Origin: Burkholderia sp. D-99
Lineage (GTDB): Bacteria; Pseudomonadota; Gammaproteobacteria; Burkholderiales; Burkholderiaceae
Direction: 5' to 3'
DNA: 64,000 nt
Assembly (NCBI RefSeq): GCF_011605345.1
Contig: NZ_JAAOXM010000001.1
Span: forward strand, 310,001 to 374,000
The notes beneath the pieces were generated by a model. The model was not told where the DNA came from and did no database searches. It saw nothing but the letters and a program-made list of their open reading frames with translations. A program made the position numbers and the translations under genes. This document shows, one piece after another, positions 1 to 8,253 of the stretch (positions within the stretch are counted from its first letter, which is position 1; every line of letters begins with the position of its first letter).

Positions 1-572
1 AGCATCCCGTGCGCCTTCAGGTTGTTCAGCGCGACGAGGTAGTAGTACTCGCCCCAGGACGTATTCGCATACGTGTAGTTGCCGCCCGACTGCGCCATCA
101 TCGCGGTCGTGATCGTCTGGTACGTCGCGAGGTAGCTTGCGTATTGCGGATCGTTCTTCGACTTCATGTCGATCAGGATGTACGACAGGCCGAGCGCGAG
201 CTTGCCGGGCAGGAATTTGTCGCCGGTGTTCGTGTCGAGCACGTGGACCGGCGTGCCGTCGCCGAGATCCATCACGACCTGCGTGAAGTCGGGCGACTTC
301 CGGATCAGGTCGAACAGCGCGCGCATCTGGCCCATCATCGTGATCGGCGTATCGGTGCCGGCCGGCACGCTCGTGTCGGCCGCGCCGTAGACGAGCGCCT
401 GCAGCGAGCTCGCCGCGAGCGTGGCGGCGGGCGGCGACGTCGGCGTCGAGCCGGACGGCGGGGACGACGAAGACGGCGGATCGGTGATGTCGTTGCCGCC
501 GCAGGCACTGACGAACACGACGGAAAGGGCGCTGAGCGCGGCGCCGAGCGCGAATCTGCTGCGCGGATGCAT
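1..572 (-). CDS. Putative lipoprotein, C-terminus beyond window
   Basis: The gene starts at an ATG ending at 572 and runs off the left edge, so only about 190 N-terminal residues are visible. A short basic start and hydrophobic segment end in VSAC, a lipobox-like site at about residue 24. A Ser/Pro/Thr-rich linker follows (about residues 30-52), then a helical region containing MGQMRALFDLIRKSPDF and TSWGEYYYLVALNNL. The spaced aromatic residues could suit an alpha/alpha-toroid polysaccharide lyase, but that is a guess and I do not recognise the family. Two LacI-type palindromes lie upstream (749-766 and around 983-995), which suggests control by a sugar-responsive repressor. Confidence 0.6.
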   Translation of the reverse strand, partial: MHPRSRFALGAALSALSVVFVSACGGNDITDPPSSSSPPSGSTPTSPPAATLAASSLQALVYGAADTSVPAGTDTPITMMGQMRALFDLIRKSPDFTQVVMDLGDGTPVHVLDTNTGDKFLPGKLALGLSYILIDMKSKNDPQYASYLATYQTITTAMMAQSGGNYTYANTSWGEYYYLVALNNLKAHGM

Positions 573-748
573 TGTGTCTCCAGTTTGAATAGTGATGAGG
601 AACGGGCGGGTGTGGCCGTTGCCGCGCTCGATGCCCGTGCCTGGTCTCCGTCTTGAACCCTGATCCCTGAAGACGGACGGCCTGAATCACCACTCGAGCG
701 GGCAAGCGTTCTCCCTGCACGGGCCGTGACCGGCGTCGCGCGAATACA

Positions 749-766
749 TTGGAAAACGTTTTCCAA
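749..766. promoter_or_regulatory. LacI-family operator, perfect 18-bp palindrome
   Basis: TTGGAAAACGTTTTCCAA is a perfect palindrome centred on CG, the typical layout of LacI/GalR-family operators. It lies 177 bp upstream of the lipoprotein start at 572. That the lipoprotein gene is its target is inferred; no LacI regulator gene is in the window. Confidence 0.6.
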
Positions 767-979
767 ATTTAGGCATCGAGCGGCATGATGTCAATGAACT
801 TTCACGCTGGATGCGCCGGGACAAACCCGGATGGTGGAAAGGAGGGAATGGCGCGCGAGCTTGGAATGTCGCGAAAATTACCGGGATTTTTTCCGGCTGA
901 GACGAGATGCAGTGCGGGATGTTGACGCGGACGCGTCGAGCAGAAGGGTTATCCAGCGATGTGCGTTTGCCGGAATTTT

Positions 980-997
980 AAAGAAAACGTTATCCAT
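980..997. promoter_or_regulatory. Second, degenerate LacI-type operator
   Basis: GAAAACGTTATCC at 983-995 keeps the AAAACGTT core of the 749-766 palindrome with an imperfect right arm. The two centres are about 231 bp apart, a distance compatible with repressor looping. Functional status is inferred from similarity only. Confidence 0.4.
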
Positions 998-1052
998 AAG
1001 GATCGAAGCGAATCGTGCGGTGCATCGCGACATCGACCGCGAACGGCGCGCG

Positions 1053-1949
1053 TCACTGCAGCGTGGTTTCGCCGGACAGGAACGCGACGAACTCCCGCGT
1101 GTATTTCGGCAACGCGTCGAACGACCGCGCGCACAGCGTCAGTCGGCGGTGACTCCACGGATCGGACAGCTCGACGAGTCGCACGTCCATCGTCTGCATC
1201 GCACGCTCGGCCGCATGGCGCGACACGATGCCGATGCCCACGCCGCTGGCGATCACGCGGCAGATCGCATCGAAGCTCTTCAGTTGCACGCGATAGCGGA
1301 TCCGCTTGCCGAGCGCGCGCGACTGGTCGGCGAGATGCACCTGCAGCGCGCTGCCGTCGGTGAGGCCGATGAAGTCGGCATCGGCGATCGTGTCGAACGC
1401 GACCTTGTCATGCGACGCGAGCGGATGCGCGGCCGGCACGACGACGATCAGCCAGTCCTCGCGGAACGGCTTCTGTTCGAGCCCGCCGAGCCCGACCGAA
1501 TCGGCGACGATCCCGACCTCGGCCGTCTTGTTGCGGATCGCATGCACGATCTCCTGGCTCGAGCGCTCCTCGACGCTGATCGACAGCTTCGGATGATGCG
1601 GCAGGTAATCGGCCAGCGCATCGGGCAGGTATTCGCTCAGCGACGCCGTGTTGCACAACAGCCGGATATGCCCGCGCAGCCCCTGGCCGTATTGCTGCAG
1701 TTCGCCGCGCATGTGGTCGATCTGTTGCAGCACGGTGCGCGCATGGTGTTCGAGCGCGCGGCCTGCGTCGGTTGCCTGCGCGCCCGACTTGGTCCGGTGC
1801 AGCAGCGGTACGCCGAGCTCGTCCTCCATGCCGCGGATGCGCTCGCTCGCGGCCTGCAGCGTGATGTGGGTCCGCTCGGCGCCGCTCGTGATCGTGCCGG
1901 CTTCGCAGATGTTCAGGAAGAGCCGCAGGTCGGTCAGGTCGAAGCGCAT
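1053..1949 (-). CDS. LysR-family transcriptional regulator
   Basis: A 298-residue LysR regulator. The N-terminal winged helix begins MRFDLTDLRLFLNICEAG; the recognition region is TLQAASERIRGME (about residues 27-39). The effector-binding domain follows from about residue 90 and includes the class-typical segments LADYLPHHPKL and ASGVGIGIVS. I chose the ATG at 1949 because the LysR fold starts exactly there; an in-frame extension to 2090 adds only low-complexity Arg-rich sequence. It is divergent from the small membrane-peptide gene at 2105. Its ligand cannot be told from sequence. Confidence 0.9.
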   Translation of the reverse strand: MRFDLTDLRLFLNICEAGTITSGAERTHITLQAASERIRGMEDELGVPLLHRTKSGAQATDAGRALEHHARTVLQQIDHMRGELQQYGQGLRGHIRLLCNTASLSEYLPDALADYLPHHPKLSISVEERSSQEIVHAIRNKTAEVGIVADSVGLGGLEQKPFREDWLIVVVPAAHPLASHDKVAFDTIADADFIGLTDGSALQVHLADQSRALGKRIRYRVQLKSFDAICRVIASGVGIGIVSRHAAERAMQTMDVRLVELSDPWSHRRLTLCARSFDALPKYTREFVAFLSGETTLQ

Positions 1950-2104
1950 GATGGTTGGGGGCGATCGTATTGGAATGGCCGATAAGTTAGCAGGGAACCG
2001 CAACCGTGGTCTCAGGCGCAGCCTGAGGCCCGATTCGCCGGTTCCGCATTTTCGGGGCGCGATCGATGGCGGATCATGGCCGCACATCAACCGGGGAGCC
2101 TGTC

Positions 2105-2215
2105 ATGCAGATCGATTCGTCGTGGGGCGTGTCGTTCAAGATCGCGCTGCACGTGCTGTTCCTGTGTATCGGCATCGCGTGGGCCTGCTCCGAACTCGCC
2201 GCGTGGCTGCGTTGA
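2105..2215 (+). CDS. Small membrane protein, 36 residues
   Basis: A 36-residue frame starts MQIDSSWGVSFKIALHVL and contains one strongly hydrophobic segment (about residues 11-27) before a Trp/Arg end. GGGGAG lies about 9 bases before the ATG, a good Shine-Dalgarno fit. It is divergent from the LysR gene with about 155 bp between starts. It could be a real single-pass microprotein; function is unknown. It is short enough to be chance. Confidence 0.45.
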   Translation: MQIDSSWGVSFKIALHVLFLCIGIAWACSELAAWLR

Positions 2216-2293
2216 GCGTCGCGGCGGACGCGCGCCGCAGTGGGCGTGGGCGGTAATCGCACGCTTCGTGCCTATCGAAACAGATCCGCCATA

Positions 2294-2324
2294 GTTTCCT
2301 GAAACGAAAATTCTTCCGTTTTCG
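2294..2324. promoter_or_regulatory. Paired small inverted repeats upstream of LytM lipoprotein
   Basis: GTTTCCTGAAAC (2294-2305) is directly followed by CGAAAA (2305-2310) and TTTTCG (2319-2324), a 6-bp dyad around an 8-base loop. It lies in the AT-richer region about 170-200 bp upstream of the 2491 start. It may be a regulator site or an RNA hairpin; no family is recognised. Confidence 0.3.
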
Positions 2325-2490
2325 CGTAAAAGACCATCAAGTTTTTCTGGATCGGACCGTATTACCGGTAGCGAATGCCGGCCGGCATCCGGTTCGTGAT
2401 CGTTTGTCATCATTGTTTGCATCCGGTTACACGTCGGCCGTTCCGTTTTTGAGATGCTTGAAAGATTGTCAAACCGGAGTCGGATCGTCC

Positions 2491-3351
2491 ATGAAAACGC
2501 GCGAGATTCACCGTCACGCGGCGTGGCTGCCAGGCCTGGCAGCCGTGCTCGTCATGGCCGGTTGTGCAGGCACGCAGTCCGTTCCGCCGAGCGACACGCA
2601 GGCGGGACAGCCGTCGCCGTCGAGCCCGCTCGCCATTGCGCCGTCGGCCGCCACCCCGCCTCCGGCGCCGATTCTCGTCGCGCAGAAGTATGTCGTGAAG
2701 CGCGGCGACACGCTGACGGGCGTCGCGACCGCGAACGGCTGCAGCGTGGCCGACCTGCGCACCTGGAACAAGCTGGGCGCGAACGGCAGGCTGCGCATGG
2801 GGCAGGTGCTGCGTATCGTCAAGCAGCAGCCGTTGCCGCCGCCGGGCTCGGGCGGCACGCAGGTGGCCGCCTCGTCGGCCACGAGCAATGGCGCAGGGAG
2901 CAACCCGGCGTCGGCGCAGGCCACCGCGTCGACCGCGAACGACCGTCAGGTCGTCAAGGAGACGAAGCGGCATGCAGGCGGTGTCGCGCTCAAGTGGCCC
3001 GCCAGCGGCAAGATCGTCGACGGGTTTCGGCCGGGGCAGAACCGCGGCATCCAGATCGCCGGCCGGCCGGGCGACCCGGTCCGCGCCGCGGCCGACGGCC
3101 GCGTGATGTACGCCGGCACCGGCCTGAACGATTACGGCAGCCTGATCATCGTCCAGCACAACGCGGATTTCCTGACCGCGTATGCGCACAACCGCAAGCT
3201 GCTCGTGAAGACGGGCGATATCGTGCGCCAGGGCGACGAGATCGCCGAGATGGGCGATCTCGACAACTCGCGTGTCGCGCTGCTGTTCGAAGTGCGGCGC
3301 GACGGCAAGCCGGTCAATCCGATGCCGTATCTGCCTTCGTCACAAGGGTGA
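2491..3351 (+). CDS. LysM/LytM (M23-like) lipoprotein, NlpD-type
   Basis: A 286-residue envelope lipoprotein. The signal peptide ends in VMAGC, with the lipidated Cys at 25. A LysM peptidoglycan-binding domain spans about 67-110 (YVVKRGDTLTGVA) and a LytM domain about 180-284 (YAGTGLNDYGSLIIVQHN, YLPSSQG end). As in E. coli NlpD, the zinc-binding His/Asp set of active M23 peptidases is not intact: the usual HFE-type motif reads LLFEV. The expected role is therefore activation of an amidase during daughter-cell separation rather than direct hydrolysis. The ATG at 2491 is chosen because it begins the lipoprotein signal; a longer frame from 2404 lacks that logic. It is probably a paralogue of the housekeeping nlpD. 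Confidence 0.85.
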   Translation: MKTREIHRHAAWLPGLAAVLVMAGCAGTQSVPPSDTQAGQPSPSSPLAIAPSAATPPPAPILVAQKYVVKRGDTLTGVATANGCSVADLRTWNKLGANGRLRMGQVLRIVKQQPLPPPGSGGTQVAASSATSNGAGSNPASAQATASTANDRQVVKETKRHAGGVALKWPASGKIVDGFRPGQNRGIQIAGRPGDPVRAAADGRVMYAGTGLNDYGSLIIVQHNADFLTAYAHNRKLLVKTGDIVRQGDEIAEMGDLDNSRVALLFEVRRDGKPVNPMPYLPSSQG

Positions 3352-3568
3352 AGCAGGGCCGTTTCGCTGGAGCGTGGCGGCGGTCGCTGCTACGCTAGGG
3401 CCTGTTCATGCGAGTCCCGCGCGTCGCGGGGCCGACGGTCGTCTTTCGGGGATGCGCGGCGAATGCCGTCGCGGGCCGGCCGCCGGCGTGAACGGGTGCG
3501 CCGTTTCGACGCGCGCCCGCGTCGCTTCGTGCCACCGTTTCCGACAGAAGACAGAACCCACCTCATCC

Positions 3569-4468
3569 ATGGAACACTCTCCGACACGCCGCTCGCTGTT
3601 GCTTGCCGCCGTAGCCGCGCCGTTCGTCGCCGCGTGCACGTCCGCGCCGGTCGCCGACCAGGGGCGCGCGCACACCGCCCAGGCCGAACTGACCGCGCTC
3701 GAGAAGGCCTCGAATGGCCGGCTCGGTGTCGCCGCGCTCGATACGTCGAACGGCGTGCGCATCGCTCACCATGCGCGCGAGCGCTTCCCGCTGTGCGGCA
3801 CGTATGCCGTCGTCGCGGCCGCCGCGATGCTTGCGCGCGGCTCGCTCGACGCGTCGCTGCTGCCGCGCCGCATCCTTTACCGCCGCTATGAAATTGTGTC
3901 GGGCTCGCCGATCACGGAAAGCCACGTCGACACGGGCATGACGATCGAGCAGCTGTGCGTGGCGATGCTGCAATCGGGCGACAAGGGGGCCGGCAACCTG
4001 CTGATGGGCGTGCTGGGCGGCCCGCAGGCCGTCACGTCGTTCGCGCGCACGAGCGGTGACATGACGTTCCGCCTCGATCACTGGGAACCCGAACTGAACA
4101 ACGCGGCGCCCGGCGACGAACGGGACACGTCGACACCGGTCGAGATGGTCGACACGCTGCAGCGGCTGCTGCTCGGCAACACGCTGCACGAACCGCAGCG
4201 TGCGCAACTGACGGAATGGATGGCCGGCGGCGCGCGTGGTGCGACCGGCATCGCGGCGGGCGTGCCGCCCGGCTGGCGCATCGCAGGCAAGGCCGGCACG
4301 GGCGGTTACGGCACGACGACCGACATCGCGGTGCTGTGGCCGCCGTCGCGCGCGCCGATCGTGATGGCCGTGTCGTTCACGCAGCCGCAGGCCGCCGCCG
4401 CGGCCCGCGCGGACGTCGTCGCTTCCGCGGCGCGTATCGTGGCGGGCGCGCTCACCGCGACGGCCTGA
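3569..4468 (+). CDS. Class A beta-lactamase homologue with catalytic residues lost (PenA-like)
   Basis: This 299-residue protein begins MEHSPTRRSLL, closely resembling the start of Burkholderia PenA, with a twin-arginine signal and lipobox Cys23. The fold markers of class A enzymes are intact, including WEPELN and PGDERDTSTP, and the omega-loop Glu is kept at E173. The catalytic motifs are not. The S70-x-x-K73 motif reads G77-T-Y-A80; S130-D-N132 reads G137-D-K139; K234-T-G reads K241-A-G243. The nucleophile, the general base lysine and the SDN serine are thus all missing in an otherwise full-length frame without stops. It should not hydrolyse beta-lactams; a binding or regulatory role in the periplasm is possible. 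An alternative is recent decay that has not yet broken the frame. Confidence 0.85.
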   Translation: MEHSPTRRSLLLAAVAAPFVAACTSAPVADQGRAHTAQAELTALEKASNGRLGVAALDTSNGVRIAHHARERFPLCGTYAVVAAAAMLARGSLDASLLPRRILYRRYEIVSGSPITESHVDTGMTIEQLCVAMLQSGDKGAGNLLMGVLGGPQAVTSFARTSGDMTFRLDHWEPELNNAAPGDERDTSTPVEMVDTLQRLLLGNTLHEPQRAQLTEWMAGGARGATGIAAGVPPGWRIAGKAGTGGYGTTTDIAVLWPPSRAPIVMAVSFTQPQAAAAARADVVASAARIVAGALTATA

Positions 4469-4574
4469 GCGCCTCGCGCCTCGCGCAAAACCGGCGTTTG
4501 GCTTATCGTGTCGGACAGCGCGCGCCGGGGTCGGCGCGCGGTCCTTCCGCGCCGTTTTTCCGTTTGCCTTCTTC

Positions 4575-5447
4575 ATGCGCCGACTTCCGCCCCTGCACGC
4601 GCTGCAGATCTTCTCGATGGTGGCCCGCCACCGCAGCTTCACGCGCGCGGCCGAGCAGCTGTGCATCACGCAGGGCGCGGTGAGCCGGCAGATCCAGACG
4701 CTCGAGGCGCATTACGGTTTTCCGCTGTTCAAGCGGCATGCGAAGGGCCTCACGCTGACGGCGGAGGGCGAGCAGTTGCTGCCGGTCGTCAACGAGAGCT
4801 TCGCGCGGATCGAGGACATCTCGATGAAGCTCACGCGGCAGCGCACCGATCTCGCGCTGAAGGTGCCGACCTGCGTGATGCGCTGGATGCTGCCGCGCAT
4901 CATGCGCTTCCAGGGCGAGCATCCCGATCTCCACGTGCAGATCACGACCGCGTGGCAGCACGTCGTCGATTTCTCGACCGAGCCGTTCGACGCGGCGATC
5001 GTCTACGGCACGCCGCCGGGCGCCGGCGTGTTCGCGCTGCCGCTGTTCGACGAGCGGCTGACACCCGTATGCGCGCCCGAATTGCGGCAGGCGTCGCCGC
5101 TCGACTCGGTCGGCGATCTTGCGCGCCATACGTTGCTGCATCCGACCCGCGACCATCGCGACTGGCGCGCCTGGCTTGATCACGCGGGCGAGCGTAGCGT
5201 CGATCCCGCACGCGGGCCGACGTTCGACACGCTCGATCTCGCGACGAACGCGGCGATGCAGGGCTTCGGCGTCGCGATCGGCGACGTGACGCTCGTCGAC
5301 GACGACGTCAGCGCGCGCCGGCTCGAACGGCCGTTCGACATCGTGCTCGAGACGGGCGCGCGCTACTTCTTCGTCTATCCCGAGAACATCGGCAACCAGC
5401 AGAAGATCCGCGCGTTCAGCGACTGGATCGCACGCCATCGCGATTGA
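4575..5447 (+). CDS. LysR-family regulator, GcvA-like
   Basis: A 290-residue LysR regulator starting MRRLPPLHALQIFSMVARH, with the helix-turn-helix segment CITQGAVSRQIQTLE (about residues 34-48) that marks the GcvA/AmpR branch. The effector domain follows from about residue 90. It lies 106 bp downstream of the defective beta-lactamase gene in the same orientation. Burkholderia penR, by contrast, is divergent from penA, so it is probably not a beta-lactam sensor of the usual layout. It might still regulate its upstream neighbour. Confidence 0.85.
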   Translation: MRRLPPLHALQIFSMVARHRSFTRAAEQLCITQGAVSRQIQTLEAHYGFPLFKRHAKGLTLTAEGEQLLPVVNESFARIEDISMKLTRQRTDLALKVPTCVMRWMLPRIMRFQGEHPDLHVQITTAWQHVVDFSTEPFDAAIVYGTPPGAGVFALPLFDERLTPVCAPELRQASPLDSVGDLARHTLLHPTRDHRDWRAWLDHAGERSVDPARGPTFDTLDLATNAAMQGFGVAIGDVTLVDDDVSARRLERPFDIVLETGARYFFVYPENIGNQQKIRAFSDWIARHRD

Positions 5448-5514
5448 CCGGCGAAGCGCACACGTGCGCCGAACCGGTCGCGGAACCCGTCGGGTGCCGC
5501 GTCGGCGAACGGCT

Positions 5515-5850
5515 TTACTGGTAGGTCACGACGGCGATCATCGGTGCCTGATTGTTGCCGGGACGGTTCGGTAAAACGATTGCGCGCGAGGCCTGAGTAA
5601 AGGTCGTGGTCTTGATGGCCTGCTGGCTCGCTGCGTCGACGAACGCGATCTGGCCGGTTGCCGGGCGCGGACAGTCGGCGCGCACGTGCCCACGGGCGAG
5701 ATCGGTCGTATCGAGCGCGAACGAGCAGGGCGGCTCGACGATCATGCCGGAGAAGTGGATGACGCCGGACGCGCCGGCGGCAAAGGACGAGGAAGTGGCC
5801 AGAAGCGAGGCAGCCAGGGCGAACGAGGCGGCAATATGGCAATGCTTCAT
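5515..5850 (-). CDS. Short fimbrial-type exported protein
   Basis: A 111-residue protein with a clear signal peptide (MKHCHIAASFALAASLLA, cleavage near AFA/SFAA at about 23-25). GVIHFSGMIVEPPCSF follows, the N-terminal strand typical of type 1 pilin (FimA) domains. A second Cys near residue 59 (RADCPRP) would give the usual pilin disulphide. At 111 residues it is shorter than normal pilins (about 170-180), and no chaperone or usher gene is adjacent. It may be a stand-alone periplasmic or surface protein built on the pilin fold. Confidence 0.7.
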   Translation of the reverse strand: MKHCHIAASFALAASLLATSSSFAAGASGVIHFSGMIVEPPCSFALDTTDLARGHVRADCPRPATGQIAFVDAASQQAIKTTTFTQASRAIVLPNRPGNNQAPMIAVVTYQ

Positions 5851-6123
5851 GACAGGCTCCAGAGAGGAAGCGCGTCGCAGCGGGGCCGCTCGGGTGGCAG
5901 TCCGTCAACGCTGCGATGCTGTATGCGTAAACGGCAAAACCATTGGACCTCTTGAATGAAAAAATCGAAATAATGGCTATAAGCAAACGATTGCGTATTG
6001 CTTAAACCAATGTAGGCCGAATCTGCGCAAGCGCAAGTCAGGGAAATGCCGGGTGGCATAAGATCGAAGGACGAACGGTCGTCATGACTGTTGTGTGGGC
6101 AACGGCCTTGTGCCGCCCGGAAA
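5851..6123. promoter_or_regulatory. AT-richer control region of the fimbrial-type gene
   Basis: Between the fimbrial-type start (5850) and the terminator at 6124, the segment 5935-6015 is clearly AT-richer than its surroundings and contains TATAAGC and an imperfect CCATTGG/CCAATG inverted repeat. It probably carries the leftward promoter. No gene is supported here. Confidence 0.35.
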
Positions 6124-6158
6124 GCAAAACGGCCGCTCGTCTCGAGCGGCCGTTTTGC
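6124..6158. terminator. Strong bidirectional intrinsic terminator
   Basis: A perfect 16-bp stem (GCAAAACGGCCGCTCG and its complement, 6143-6158) encloses a 3-base loop, with A and T runs inside the stem ends. It lies 22 bp beyond the stop of the leftward GlsB-type gene and probably ends that transcript. Confidence 0.85.
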
Positions 6159-6180
6159 GTCGGAGCCGAAGGTGCGCGGT

Positions 6181-6435
6181 TCAGTTCATGCGCTTGCGTA
6201 CCGCGCCGACGATCACGAGCAGCACGATCGCGCCGACGATCGACGCGATCCAGCCTGCGCCCTGGCCCGGCGCGTACCAGCCGGCGGCACGGCCGACGTA
6301 GCCGGCGAACAATGAGCCGACGATGCCGAGCACGATCGTCATCAGGATGCCCATCTTGTCGTCGCCGGGCTTGAGCGCGCGGGCGAGGAGGCCGACGATG
6401 AGCCCGACGACCAGGGTTTCGATGAATTGCAGCAT
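6181..6435 (-). CDS. GlsB/YeaQ/YmgE-family membrane protein
   Basis: An 84-residue protein, nearly all hydrophobic. Three membrane segments carry glycine zippers (GLIVGLLAR, GILMTIVLGIVGSLFAGYVG, WIASIVGAIVLLVIVGAV), and it ends in basic residues. This is the transglycosylase-associated (GlsB/YeaQ/YmgE) stress-protein family of the inner membrane; precise function is not established. The ATG at 6435 has AGGGAGG 9 bases upstream. It is monocistronic and followed by the 6124-6158 terminator. Confidence 0.9.
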   Translation of the reverse strand: MLQFIETLVVGLIVGLLARALKPGDDKMGILMTIVLGIVGSLFAGYVGRAAGWYAPGQGAGWIASIVGAIVLLVIVGAVRKRMN

Positions 6436-6564
6436 GAACGCCTCCCTATTGCGGTTGAGCTGTTGACGAAAGCAAGTTGACCCGTGCGGCGCACAAGGGT
6501 TCCATGCAGCGGCAAGCCGGCGCGTGGCGTGGCGAGTATCGCATGGCGGCGCGACGTACAAATG

Positions 6565-7341
6565 TCACGCGGCCGGCGCGCCCGGTGCAGGCTCGAGACG
6601 ACGATAGCCTTCGGTTGCGTTCAGCAGCGTGCGTGTGTAGTCGCGCGCAACCTGCCCGGCGCGCACGTCCTCGATCCGGAGCTGCTCGACGATCTCGCCG
6701 TGCTGCATCACCGCGACGCGCTGGCACAGGAAGCCGATCACCGCGAGGTTGTGGCTGACGAGGATCATCGTCAGGTTGCGTTCGCGATGCAGCCGGCGCA
6801 GCAGGTTCAGGATCTCGGCCTGCACCGACACGTCGAGCGCGGACGTCGGCTCGTCGAGCAGCAGCACGCGCGGCTCGACGATCAGCGCACGCGCGATCGC
6901 GACGCGCTGCCGCTGGCCGCCCGACAGCTGGTGCGGATAGCGGAAGCGGAACGTGGGGCCGAGGCCGACTTCGGACAGCGCGCGGGCGATGCGCGCATCG
7001 GCGTCGCGAATCCCGTGGATCGACAGCGGTTCGCGCAGCGTCTGGTCGACCGTGAAGCGCGGATGCAGCGATGCGTACGGATCCTGGAACACCATCTGCA
7101 CGTGGCGGCGAAACGCGCGGTCAGGCGTGCCGCCGACGGGGCGACCATCGATCGACAGGTTGCCGGACGCGAGCGGCACGAGGCCCGTCAGCGCGCGCAG
7201 CAGCGTCGATTTGCCGGAACCCGATTCGCCGACGAGCCCGAACACCTCGCCATCGCGCACCGCGAAGCTCGCGTCGCGCACGGCGTCGACGTGACCCGTG
7301 CGGGTCGGGAAACGGATCGATGCGTGATCGACGTCGATCAT
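6565..7341 (-). CDS. ddpF: Dipeptide ABC transporter ATPase DdpF
   Basis: A 258-residue ABC ATPase of the oligopeptide/dipeptide type. The Walker A motif GESGSGKS is at 38-45, the signature LSGGQRQRV at 139-147, the Walker B LLLDEP around 160-165 and the switch His at 197. Its ATG overlaps the ddpD stop by 4 bp (ATGA at 7338-7341), showing translational coupling. It is the last gene of the ddp operon and with DdpD forms the motor of the D-Ala-D-Ala importer. Confidence 0.9.
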   Translation of the reverse strand: MIDVDHASIRFPTRTGHVDAVRDASFAVRDGEVFGLVGESGSGKSTLLRALTGLVPLASGNLSIDGRPVGGTPDRAFRRHVQMVFQDPYASLHPRFTVDQTLREPLSIHGIRDADARIARALSEVGLGPTFRFRYPHQLSGGQRQRVAIARALIVEPRVLLLDEPTSALDVSVQAEILNLLRRLHRERNLTMILVSHNLAVIGFLCQRVAVMQHGEIVEQLRIEDVRAGQVARDYTRTLLNATEGYRRLEPAPGAPAA

Positions 7342-8252
7342 CGTGCGGCCTCCTGTCGATCGGCGGGCGTGCCGGCGTGCGGCGCGGGATCGAGCCACGC
7401 CGGATCGCGCCGCAGCACGGGCAGTTCGTCCGGCGGGTTCGCGAGCGGCGGGTTCGCCGCGAGCAGCCCGCGCGTATAGGGATGCGAAGCGTGGCGCAGG
7501 TCGCGCGCGGCGCAGGTTTCGACCACGCGGCCCGCGTACATCACCGCGACGCGATCGCAGAACGACATCACGAGCGGCAGGTCGTGGCTGATGAACATCA
7601 GGCCCGTGTCGTGCCGCGCGATCATCGCGTCGAGCACCGCGAGCACCTGCATCGACACGGCGACGTCGAGCGCGGAGGTCGGCTCGTCGGCGATCAGCAG
7701 GCGCGGGCCGGTCGACACCATCATCGCGATCATCACGCGCTGGCCCATGCCGCCCGACAGCTCGTGCGGATACGCATCGGCCACGCGCGCCGGGTCGCGG
7801 ATCTGCACGGCCTCGAGCGCGGCGACGATCCGCTCGCGCAGCGCGCGGCCGCGCAGCCCGGGCTCGTGCAGCCGGAATGCTTCGCCCATCTGCTTCGCGA
7901 CCGTCATCACCGGGTTCAGCGAATATTTCGGGTCCTGCAGGATCATGCCCATCTGGCTGCCGCACAGGCGCCGGCGTTCGCCCGGCGACATCGCGAGCAG
8001 GTCGCGGCCCGCGAAGCGCATCGTGCGCGCCGACCAGCGTGCGGCGTCGGGCAGCAGGCCGAGCAGCGCACGGCCCGTCAGCGACTTGCCCGAGCCCGAT
8101 TCGCCGACGATGCCGAGCCGTTCGCCGGGAACAAGCGTCAGCGACAGGTCGCGCACGGCGTCGGTGACGGTGCCGTCGTGCCCGCGAAAGCCGATCTTCA
8201 GGCCGTCGATCTCGCACAGCGGTGCGGGCGTGGGGGCGGGGTTCAGCGGCAT
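7338..8252 (-). CDS. ddpD: Dipeptide ABC transporter ATPase DdpD
   Basis: A 304-residue ABC ATPase with Walker A GESGSGKS (50-57), signature LSGGMGQRV (165-173), Walker B LLIADEP and switch His at 223. The C-terminal oligopeptide-type extension HPYTRGLLAANPP is present. The start at 8252 is preferred because GGAG lies 7 bases upstream and it follows the ddpC stop (8254) directly. An in-frame ATG at 8264 lacks a ribosome binding site. Confidence 0.9.
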   Translation of the reverse strand: MPLNPAPTPAPLCEIDGLKIGFRGHDGTVTDAVRDLSLTLVPGERLGIVGESGSGKSLTGRALLGLLPDAARWSARTMRFAGRDLLAMSPGERRRLCGSQMGMILQDPKYSLNPVMTVAKQMGEAFRLHEPGLRGRALRERIVAALEAVQIRDPARVADAYPHELSGGMGQRVMIAMMVSTGPRLLIADEPTSALDVAVSMQVLAVLDAMIARHDTGLMFISHDLPLVMSFCDRVAVMYAGRVVETCAARDLRHASHPYTRGLLAANPPLANPPDELPVLRRDPAWLDPAPHAGTPADRQEAAR

Positions 8253-8253
8253 G

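Larger units (their letters stand above)
573..1052. other. Intergenic region without a supported gene
   Basis: Beyond the two operator-like palindromes, the stretch holds small GC hairpins, for example CCGGGACAAACCCGG near 817-832. I find no reading frame with a ribosome binding site or recognisable protein. It is presumably the control region of the leftward lipoprotein gene and the tail of the LysR gene. Confidence 0.4.

Noticed and set aside
831-1985. A 384-codon plus-strand frame across the LysR gene
   Set aside because: It is a shadow of the LysR gene with biased Arg composition and no ribosome binding site.
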